64,000 nt of DNA from an uncultured Pseudomonadales bacterium (GTDB lineage: Bacteria > Pseudomonadota > Gammaproteobacteria > Pseudomonadales > Azotimanducaceae). The notes beneath the pieces are model-generated. The model did no database searches and was not told the origin of the DNA. It was given only the letters and a program-made list of their open reading frames with translations. Of this stretch, positions 57,455-64,000 are shown piece by piece. Within the stretch, counting starts at the first letter, position 1, and the number at the start of each line of letters is the position of its first letter. The position numbers were made by a program, and so were the translations under genes. Where the stretch lies: contig CAKZWF010000024.1 of the NCBI GenBank assembly GCA_937921865.1, forward strand, positions 1-64,000, in the 5' to 3' direction.

Positions 57455-58930
57455 ATGCCAGTAGTCGACACCACCACCGGCCCGATCGAAGGGCGTGAAA
57501 AAGACGGGACTCTGCTGTTTGCCGGGGTGCCCTATGCCGCACCACCGATTGGATCGCTGCGTTTCAAGGCCGCGCAGCCTCACGAAGCGTGGAGTGAGGT
57601 CCGGCCTGCCAAACGCTTTGGACCTGCAGCGCCACAGACCCCCACCGGCGGCATGACTGCCAGCACGTCTGTGCGCTGGGACGAAGACTGTCTGACTTTG
57701 AATGTCTGTACGCCTGCAGCCGATACGGGTCGACGACCGGTGCTGTTCTGGATTCACGGCGGCGGCTATCGCACCGGTCAGGGGGCAATTCCCTGGTATT
57801 CGGGGACCCGTTTTGCCCAGCAGGGCAATATCGTGGTGGTCAGCATCAACTATCGGATGGGCGCTTTCGGGTTTACGGATCTGTCCGGATTTGGCAGCGA
57901 ATATGCCACCTCCGGCGCTAATGGCCTGCTGGATCAGATTGTTGCCCTGCGTTGGGTTCGTGACAATATCGAGCGGTTTGGCGGCGACCCGGGCAAGGTC
58001 ACCATCGCGGGTGAGTCAGCGGGTGGTTTTGCGGTTGCCACGCTGCTGGCGAGTCCGGAAGCCAAAGGACTGTTCCGCGGCGCGATTCCGCAGAGTGGTG
58101 GCGCTCATCACACTCTGCCGAAAGCTGCGGGTGAATTCTGTACCGAACATCTGATGGCTGAGCTCGATGTCGAGTCTCCCGAAGCCCTGACCGAGGTGGA
58201 TGCTCAGAGGTTGCTGGATGCGCAGAACAAAGTCAGCGACGAAATCGGTGAAGGCTTCCGCAGCCTTGAGAACTTTGGTGTTGCGGTATCTGCCTTCTAT
58301 CCGGTTCAGGGCAACGCCGTGGTGCCAAAAGATCCGCTGGTGGCGATAGCTGAAGGTGCGTCTGGCGGTATTCCGGTGATGACCGGCAGTAATCAGGATG
58401 AGACCACGCTCTGGGGTTATGGTGATGTCAGTGAAGAAACTCTGGCCCGTGCGGCGGCAACCTATGGTGCCGAAGCGTTATTGAAAACCTATCGCCATAC
58501 GCGACCCCATGCGACGCCTGCCGATCTGATGATTGCGCTGACCACCGATCACATGTTCCGAATTCCGGCGGTCCGACTGGTCGAGGCGCGACTGGCTGCA
58601 GATGCGGCTAGCGACAACTGGATGTACTGGTTCTGCTGGAAGTCTCGAGCCTTCGAAGGTCGCTTGGGTGCAACCCACGCGTTGGAGATTCCGTTTGTGT
58701 TCGACAATCTGGATAAGGCTGGGGTAGATATCTTTGTTGGCCCTGGTGAGCGCCCTCAGCCGCTGGCCGATGTGATGCACCAGCATTGGATCAGTTTCAT
58801 CACCGATCTGAATCCAGCCTGGGCGCCGTATACGCTCGATGAACGTTCGGTGATGCGCTACGACGATGTCTCAGAAGTGGTGCTGGATCCGGATGGTGAA
58901 GAGCGGATTGCCTGGGCGGGCGTTCGATAG
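57455..58930 (+). CDS. type-B carboxylesterase
   Basis: A 491-residue alpha/beta hydrolase. Family signature FGGDPGKVTIAGESAGG with nucleophile Ser188, oxyanion hole WIHGGGYRTG, EDCLTLNV near residue 77, and a later acid segment GSNQDETTLWG; the catalytic His lies in LGATHALEIPFVF. No signal peptide, so cytosolic. The ATG at 57455 has GGGGGAG upstream; the longer open frame overlaps the divergent small gene. Hydrolyses carboxylic esters of unknown structure. Confidence 0.9.
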   Translation: MPVVDTTTGPIEGREKDGTLLFAGVPYAAPPIGSLRFKAAQPHEAWSEVRPAKRFGPAAPQTPTGGMTASTSVRWDEDCLTLNVCTPAADTGRRPVLFWIHGGGYRTGQGAIPWYSGTRFAQQGNIVVVSINYRMGAFGFTDLSGFGSEYATSGANGLLDQIVALRWVRDNIERFGGDPGKVTIAGESAGGFAVATLLASPEAKGLFRGAIPQSGGAHHTLPKAAGEFCTEHLMAELDVESPEALTEVDAQRLLDAQNKVSDEIGEGFRSLENFGVAVSAFYPVQGNAVVPKDPLVAIAEGASGGIPVMTGSNQDETTLWGYGDVSEETLARAAATYGAEALLKTYRHTRPHATPADLMIALTTDHMFRIPAVRLVEARLAADAASDNWMYWFCWKSRAFEGRLGATHALEIPFVFDNLDKAGVDIFVGPGERPQPLADVMHQHWISFITDLNPAWAPYTLDERSVMRYDDVSEVVLDPDGEERIAWAGVR

Positions 58931-58940
58931 AACGCTGACG

Positions 58941-60377
58941 TTAAGAGGCTGCACGTCGTTCATTCAGTTCTCGAATGATCTGGGCATGGTCGGCTCGAGT
59001 CAGCGGATAACGGGCCACGATCACCAGCGCGATGATCCAGAACAGCAGAATGCCGGGTCCTACCGCGAGGCCCAGTGCGAAGATGGTATCTGTATCCACC
59101 TCACCGGGTGCCACGCCAGTCGGGAAGGCGACCACGTCCAGCGCGATTCCGGCGACCAGCCCGCCGAGCCCTGAGGTTGCTTTGCTGGTGAGCGCAAAAG
59201 CGGCATTGAACATGCCTTCCTGGCGTTTGCCGGTTTTCAGCTCGCTCTGATCGATGATGTCGGCAATCATTGAACCCACCAGAATGGTGGTGCCAACGGC
59301 GACGAAAACGATGGTCATGGTCCAGACCCACAACACCGGCACCAGCGCCGGGTGGCCGTTTTCCGGCATCAGTCCTAACAGACGCAGACACACGGGTAGC
59401 GGACCAATGATTAGAATGCCGGTCATATAGGCGATGGCCGTGGTGCGTTTGTCTGTTCGTGCAGCAATGGTCGATGTGAACATGAACGCCAGCAGGGTGC
59501 CGACCAGTGCGCCATAAACCAGCAGCGCAATCTGCGCCGTCGACAGTTCCCAGAAATAGGTATTTACATACAGACCCATGTTGTCCGTGAAGCCGGTAGC
59601 GGTGGCGATGGTGAGAATCGCAAAGACCAGGACCAGATAGGCTTTGTTGCTGAACACGTCTTTCAGTTCGCGAACGAAGCCGCGGAAGGTAAATGAAACC
59701 CCTTCGGCGTTTTCATGGAGATTGGGAATCAGTCGGTGAGTGCCTATGCCGCAGATCATGATCGCGCAGAAGATGGCGATGGCACCCGCCATTGCATAGT
59801 CTCCATAGGCGTCAAAGTTCAGGCGGCCATCGGCGAACTCTGGCGACGGTGCAAAGAACACAAGGTAGCCAACTTGGACTGTAGTGATACCGCCAATCCA
59901 GCCGAACAGCACCCGGAAGCTCACCAGCGAGGTGCGCTCGTCGTAGTTGGGTGTCATCTCCGCCACCAGTGCCGAGCTGGGGACAGCGTAGAGAGTCATC
60001 GATACGCGGACACCAACTGAGAACGCCAGCATCCAGAGAAACAGCGTGGTCTGATTGCTGGTTTCCGGCGGGCTGAACAATGCCACGAAACATATCGCCA
60101 TGGGCGCCGCAGAGGCGTAGATAAATGGATGGCGGCGACCCCAGCGCGAGCGGAAGTTGTCTGAGATGCTGCCAAGCAGTGGGTCGGTCACGGCATCTAC
60201 CAGCAGCGCGATAAAAATTGCCGCACCGGCCATCGAACCCGACAGTCCGGCAACCTGGGTATAGAAGAACAGCAGGAAGGTGTTGAAGGTGGTGTTTTTG
60301 ACTCCGTCCGCAACGCTGCCGGTGCCATAGAGGATGCGGGTTGGCAGCGTGACGCTGCGTTGCGGTTTTTCGCTCAT
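58941..60377 (-). CDS. GPH-family (MelB-like) cation symporter
   Basis: A 478-residue MFS-type transporter with twelve helices. The start RILYGTGSVADGVKNTTFNTFLLFFYTQVAGL and VDAVTDPLLGSISDNFRSRWGRRHPFI are the glycoside-pentoside-hexuronide:cation symporter hallmarks (Asp in VDAVTDP binds the cation). Substrates in the family include sugars and sugar acids. The ATG at 60377 begins the conserved region; the frame is open to 60554. Convergent with the carboxylesterase. Confidence 0.87.
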   Translation of the reverse strand: MSEKPQRSVTLPTRILYGTGSVADGVKNTTFNTFLLFFYTQVAGLSGSMAGAAIFIALLVDAVTDPLLGSISDNFRSRWGRRHPFIYASAAPMAICFVALFSPPETSNQTTLFLWMLAFSVGVRVSMTLYAVPSSALVAEMTPNYDERTSLVSFRVLFGWIGGITTVQVGYLVFFAPSPEFADGRLNFDAYGDYAMAGAIAIFCAIMICGIGTHRLIPNLHENAEGVSFTFRGFVRELKDVFSNKAYLVLVFAILTIATATGFTDNMGLYVNTYFWELSTAQIALLVYGALVGTLLAFMFTSTIAARTDKRTTAIAYMTGILIIGPLPVCLRLLGLMPENGHPALVPVLWVWTMTIVFVAVGTTILVGSMIADIIDQSELKTGKRQEGMFNAAFALTSKATSGLGGLVAGIALDVVAFPTGVAPGEVDTDTIFALGLAVGPGILLFWIIALVIVARYPLTRADHAQIIRELNERRAAS

Positions 60378-60528
60378 TGTGACTGCTGCTGTTCGTGTGC
60401 GTTGAGTGTCGACTGCCGGGAGTTGGTGCGCAAGCTTGCGATCTTGGTCGGGGGCAGGTAGGCGGTCTGTAAAGCCCCGCAAGCCCAAGTATTGGGCGAA
60501 CATGAACAGAGCACCGCAAACTGCTGGT

Positions 60529-62448
60529 TCAGTAGGACCAGGTCTGGAGGCCAATGACGCCGTAGCTGGCGAGATAGGTCAGCAACAGCAGATTGCCCAT
60601 GGTGACCAGCAGAGAATGCCACCAGACTATGCTGTCCATCTGGTGCCGTTCAGTTCTGCGGCTGATCAGATTGTATGTCGAGACCAGGCTGGCGAACGCG
60701 AATGCCCAGCTGAGCAGCCAGAATCCCATTGAATACAAGGTCATCGTGGCGAGCCGCGGTACAGCAACGTTCTGACCCAACTGCAGTAAAACAAAACTGC
60801 TGACGAGCGTCAGGCTCGCACATACAGGCCAGGCGCGGACCGAAATGAGCGGAAATTCAGTGCCGACCAGCAGTCGACGAGGCAGCCAGACTGAAGCGAA
60901 TAACAAGGAGCTGATAACGAGTAAAAGCGACAGTGTGATCAGCACCAGCCTGGTCCAGGCCAGCCAGCTGGGGATTTTCTTCAGAGTTCCAACCGACGGT
61001 CCCTGCAGCAGCAGCTCGCCGTCGGTGCTGGTGACGTATGCCAGGGTGGGAGCAATACCATCTTTACTGCGCAGCAGTTGTTCGCTGAGCGGACGCCACA
61101 GGCTGCGACTGCCGAACATCGGCGTAATGACCAGGGTATCGTCAGCGCTGGTGATCGCAACGGTACCGGTGATCAGTTCCAGCCAGCGGAGAATTTCCTG
61201 GCGGGGCGCGTCTGGCTGGTAATAGCCATTCATGGCCGAGAGGTTTACACCTGAAAGGTACGGGGTTTGTGGGGGTGTCTGCAGATCCCGGGTAACAAAA
61301 CTGCGCAGTGTGCTGTCAATTTCCCGCACTGCCTCGCCGTTGCTGGCGTTAATGGCGAAGAAGTAGCCGCGGTTGATCGCTGGTGAATAGGCGTAGTTGG
61401 ACAGGAAGCCGTCGATGCCGCCGCCGTGACCCTGATACCAGAAACCATTGCGCTCGTTGCCTGAATTGCTCAGTCCGTAACCGGCGACCAGGCCGGCTTT
61501 TGCGGCCAGCGTGCTGTGCGGTTTTTCCATGCGGTCCAGTGACACACTGCTGATCACTACCTTGTCGTCATCAATTCTGCCCCTACCGAGATACATGCGC
61601 AGTAGCTGTGCCATATCGCCAGCCGTGCTGTGCATCGATCCTGAAGGACGATCGGCAATGTGCATATAGGGCTCAGGTGTCTGACCGTCCGCCCGATAAC
61701 TGCTGACCACGTCGGGGTGATGAAAATAGCCGGTGTGCTGCAGGTTGAGCACATCGAGGACATGTTGTTGTGCCAGGTCTTCGAAGCGCTCGCCGGTCAC
61801 AGTTGCCATGGCCAGTGCGGCAATCGCTGGGCCGATGTTGGAGTAGGACATGCGCGTGCCCGGGCGCCAGCGAACAATGCGCGAAGTGGTGTTGAGCTGG
61901 ATGGCGTCGAGCAGAGAGATGGTCGGGTCACTGAACGCATACTCGTGCAGATGTATGTCGTCAAATCCTGCAGTGTGTTCCAGTGTATGAAAAAGCCGGA
62001 CAGGATCGGTTTGCCGCCAGCGATTGTCGATGCCAGCCTCCGGTATCAGCGGGGCCAGTTCCATATCGAGTGTCAGCAAGCCCTGTTCAGCCAGTACGAG
62101 AGCGGTAAGGGAGGTGAATGATTTGGTGATCGAGCCGATGCGAAAACGGCTGCTGCTGGTGACTGCCCTCCCGCTGGCGCGATCTGCCAGGCCCAGAGCG
62201 CCTGTCCAGATTGTCTGATCCCCGTCGACGACTGCGGCGATCAGCCCCGGGGTATTGGTTTGCTCGAGAATCTGTTCGAGCGACTGCTCCAGTGCCGCAA
62301 GGTCTGCACCTGCAGAGCTTCCATCCGCATCAGTATCCGTGCGGTAATTTTGCGCGAAAGCTAACGGCGGATTTATCAGGACCAGCGTAAACACCAAACG
62401 CAGCAGAATTGGAGCCAGATGTCTGCTGTCAGAGCGGGAGTCGATCAT
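60529..62448 (-). CDS. beta-lactamase-fold serine hydrolase with C-terminal membrane domain
   Basis: A 639-residue protein: signal peptide (to AFA at residue 32), then a class C beta-lactamase/penicillin-binding-protein-like domain with Ser106-x-x-Lys109 (GSITKSF), Tyr202-Ser-Asn204 and QGHGGGIDGF as the KTG-like element. Residues 395-490 are a linking domain, and four or more hydrophobic helices follow from 495 (LVLITLSLLLVISSLLFASVWL) to 635. Probably an envelope esterase, amidase or D-peptidase with its active site in the periplasm. Confidence 0.85.
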   Translation of the reverse strand: MIDSRSDSRHLAPILLRLVFTLVLINPPLAFAQNYRTDTDADGSSAGADLAALEQSLEQILEQTNTPGLIAAVVDGDQTIWTGALGLADRASGRAVTSSSRFRIGSITKSFTSLTALVLAEQGLLTLDMELAPLIPEAGIDNRWRQTDPVRLFHTLEHTAGFDDIHLHEYAFSDPTISLLDAIQLNTTSRIVRWRPGTRMSYSNIGPAIAALAMATVTGERFEDLAQQHVLDVLNLQHTGYFHHPDVVSSYRADGQTPEPYMHIADRPSGSMHSTAGDMAQLLRMYLGRGRIDDDKVVISSVSLDRMEKPHSTLAAKAGLVAGYGLSNSGNERNGFWYQGHGGGIDGFLSNYAYSPAINRGYFFAINASNGEAVREIDSTLRSFVTRDLQTPPQTPYLSGVNLSAMNGYYQPDAPRQEILRWLELITGTVAITSADDTLVITPMFGSRSLWRPLSEQLLRSKDGIAPTLAYVTSTDGELLLQGPSVGTLKKIPSWLAWTRLVLITLSLLLVISSLLFASVWLPRRLLVGTEFPLISVRAWPVCASLTLVSSFVLLQLGQNVAVPRLATMTLYSMGFWLLSWAFAFASLVSTYNLISRRTERHQMDSIVWWHSLLVTMGNLLLLTYLASYGVIGLQTWSY

Positions 62449-62454
62449 CGCGTA

Positions 62455-62483
62455 ATATTATCGTTTCTGATGATGGATAATAT
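62455..62483. promoter_or_regulatory. AT-rich inverted repeat between divergent genes
   Basis: Perfect 8-bp arms ATATTATC (62455-62462) and GATAATAT (62476-62483), 13 bases apart, start seven bases before the serine hydrolase ATG and precede the START-like gene. A possible operator for one or both. Confidence 0.4.
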
Positions 62484-62536
62484 CCGCACCTGTTGAAAAA
62501 GAGCGCCGTCATGAGCACTACCTCTAAGAGCCCAGG

Positions 62537-63172
62537 ATGGATTCAACTGAAATGACTCGGGCTGGCCGACTGCTGCTGGCAGCGTTTATTGCATCCGGAT
62601 CGGTTCATGCACAGAGCGTTGACTGGCGACCCGTTTACTCGGTGGATGCCGTGTCCGTGGAGGCAGCCCGCACCGATTCCGGCTTCGATAGACACCGAGG
62701 CCGGGTTGCGATGTGCGGGGATCTGGAAGAGGTGGTGAGTTTTGCGGCCGATGTCGACAGTTATCCGAACTGGGTGGCACACACCCGCGAAGCCCGATTG
62801 ATCGAGCGCGGAGCGCAGCGGACAGTGTTTTACATGCAGAACAGCGCGCCCTGGCCGATGCGTCCACGGGATATGGTTTATGAACTGATTCCGGAGGTGA
62901 TCGACGCTCACAACGTCAGAGTGCTGATGATCGGTTTGCCCGACGCGCTGCCGCCTCTGGAGGGCGTTATCCGTATGCAACTGGCAGACGGAGAATGGCT
63001 TTTTGCAGCTGACGGCGCTGGCGAACTGGAAGTTCAGCTGAGTCTCTATGTCCTGCCCGGGCGAGCGCCCAAGCTGTTTGCAAACCGTCGCTTCGCACAC
63101 ATGATCGGCGATACTCTGGCTGCACTGGCGGTACGTTTTCCCTGTTCGACGCCGCTCGGCAACCAGCGCTGA
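62537..63172 (+). CDS. exported START/SRPBCC-like protein
   Basis: A 211-residue protein with a signal peptide (LLLAAFIASGSVHAQ) and a START-like helix-grip domain: SFAADVDSYPNWVAHTREARLIERG, VFYMQNSAPWPMRPRDMVYEL and LYVLPGRAPKLFANRRFAHMIGDTL, the last a long C-terminal helix. Related proteins bind lipids or sterols. An ATG at 62552 is an alternative start. Divergent from the serine hydrolase. Confidence 0.82.
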   Translation: MDSTEMTRAGRLLLAAFIASGSVHAQSVDWRPVYSVDAVSVEAARTDSGFDRHRGRVAMCGDLEEVVSFAADVDSYPNWVAHTREARLIERGAQRTVFYMQNSAPWPMRPRDMVYELIPEVIDAHNVRVLMIGLPDALPPLEGVIRMQLADGEWLFAADGAGELEVQLSLYVLPGRAPKLFANRRFAHMIGDTLAALAVRFPCSTPLGNQR

Positions 63173-63189
63173 GCAGCGAAATCGAAATT

Positions 63190-63966
63190 CTAGCTTTGAG
63201 AATAAGTGGTGTTCAGATAGGCAACAATGTCAGCCGATTCAGCCATTTCTGAACCGGTGTTTGGATCAACCAGATAGGGGATGGAGATCCTGCCGGCTCG
63301 TTCAAGCAGTCGTTGTCGGTTGCGGGTGCCGGGTTCACTGGTGACCGACAGTGCATCCCGGAACATCGGTGGTACCCAGTCACTGCCGCGGCTGCGTCCA
63401 ACAGAGTGGAGCACGTAAGGAAGCTCGAGTTCGCACAGGACGTCGCGAACCGGTCGGGCAAACGGTGAAGACTCGAAGCTGTAAAGTTCCAGCGCTTGTT
63501 CGGGCTTGCGCGAGGGTCTGACGCTGATTCCCTGACCCATTCTTGGGATCGAGGCCAATGTCGAGCCGAAGCGCTGCAGTTCGAGCAGTTTCCACTGCAC
63601 GGGTACGCTGCCGCTGCCATAAGTGGTGAACAGGTATTTAATAATGTCAGCGGATTCATACATTGCGCTGCTGGTATTCGGGTCTACGAAGTAGGGAAAC
63701 TGGGTTTTCCCGCCCATTTCCAGCACTTTCGCACGGTAGCGTTCACCGCCCTTCGGGCATGGATAGATCTGCGCATCCAGATCCAGTTCGGTCAACACTT
63801 CCCGGACCAGCCGACAATGTGGACAGCCCTCAAACTCGTAGAGTTCCAGCAGCTGTGCAGGCTGGTGAACCGCCGGGCTGGTGATGATGCCCATCCCGGT
63901 GCGTAGCGCGGTGGCCATCAGGGAAGTGGCGATGTTCAGAGGATAGGTCAGGCTTGGGCGGCTCAC
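63190..63966 (-). CDS. tandem thioredoxin-fold (GST_N/glutaredoxin-like) protein
   Basis: A 258-residue protein built from two GST N-terminal-like domains. The first (about residues 38-115) has a CPHC redox motif (FEGCPHCRLVREVLTELDL) and FPYFVDPNTSSAMYESADIIKYL; the second (about 155-255) has the same layout (FESSPFARPVRDVLCELEL ... IPYLVDPNTGSEMAESADIVAYL) but SPFA replaces the cysteines. GTG start with GGAGTG upstream. Probably glutathione-binding or structural; no GST C-terminal helical domain. Confidence 0.85.
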   Translation of the reverse strand: MSRPSLTYPLNIATSLMATALRTGMGIITSPAVHQPAQLLELYEFEGCPHCRLVREVLTELDLDAQIYPCPKGGERYRAKVLEMGGKTQFPYFVDPNTSSAMYESADIIKYLFTTYGSGSVPVQWKLLELQRFGSTLASIPRMGQGISVRPSRKPEQALELYSFESSPFARPVRDVLCELELPYVLHSVGRSRGSDWVPPMFRDALSVTSEPGTRNRQRLLERAGRISIPYLVDPNTGSEMAESADIVAYLNTTYSQS

Positions 63967-64000
63967 GGCACACTCCGGTGGACGTAGGGCGCGCGACCAT

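Noticed and set aside
1-64000. tRNA, rRNA, insertion sequences, phage or integron genes
   Set aside because: I found no cloverleaf-like sequence, transposase motif or integrase motif when reading both strands, though a tRNA scan was not run.

Overview
The window is dense chromosomal DNA, with coding on both strands and short gaps, from a Gram-negative bacterium. An OprF-type OmpA protein, lipobox lipoproteins, an RND pump, a TonB-receptor remnant, a DUF748/AsmA-like protein and PurK/PurE next to an NhaR-like regulator all point to a gammaproteobacterium. The many oxygenases, P450s, SDRs, acyl-CoA and carnitine enzymes and Na+-coupled carriers (SbtA, NhaC, SSS, GPH) suggest a marine or aquatic heterotroph; this placement is inference. 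I saw no rRNA, tRNA, transposase, integrase, phage gene or CRISPR array.

Layout. 1-2.6 kb: a PhyH-type dioxygenase cut by the left edge, a dienelactone hydrolase and an Ala-rich lipoprotein. 2.6-5 kb: a tandem 18-bp repeat, a small HPF-like protein, an NhaR-like LysR regulator, and a Bax-inhibitor-1 membrane protein whose N-terminus is built from a related 18-bp repeat. 5-8 kb: purK-purE-sbtA-sbtB, a tight run joining a bicarbonate-consuming purine step to a bicarbonate transporter and its PII-like partner. 8-14.3 kb: a CYP153 P450, a tripartite efflux set (outer-membrane factor, HlyD adaptor, DUF2955 membrane protein) and a LysR regulator. 14.4-24 kb: MBL-fold lipoprotein, NhaC antiporter, HerA-like ATPase, OmpA protein, SSS symporter, DUF748 protein. 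24-28 kb: an SbcCD/YhaNO-like pair without a zinc hook. 28-33 kb: M14 amidase, PhyH oxygenase, L,D-transpeptidase, and a two-gene carnitine catabolic unit (carnitine dehydrogenase plus dehydrocarnitine-cleaving BKACE), followed by a decayed acylase fragment.

33.5-45 kb is an accessory catabolic island: two Rieske oxygenase alpha subunits, two NTF2/SnoaL-like proteins, a 77-residue orphan, an ABM monooxygenase, an F420/FMN luciferase-like oxidoreductase, a ThuA-like protein, an SDR and a P450, with inverted repeats in the divergent promoters. This is the best candidate for an undescribed pathway. 45-47 kb holds a Cys/Arg-rich small protein, a YceI-like lipoprotein and a frameshifted TonB-receptor C-terminus that still has its terminator. 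47-64 kb holds enoyl-CoA hydratase, an RND pump, an SRPBCC-SDR-VOC operon, an HSL-type hydrolase lacking its nucleophile serine, YaiI, a PPOX protein next to a CmcJ/NvfI-type oxygenase, a carboxylesterase, a GPH transporter, a membrane-anchored beta-lactamase-fold hydrolase, a START-like protein and a tandem thioredoxin-fold protein.

Functions come from recognising motifs and family signatures by eye; no database search was made. Substrates of the catabolic enzymes are unknown.
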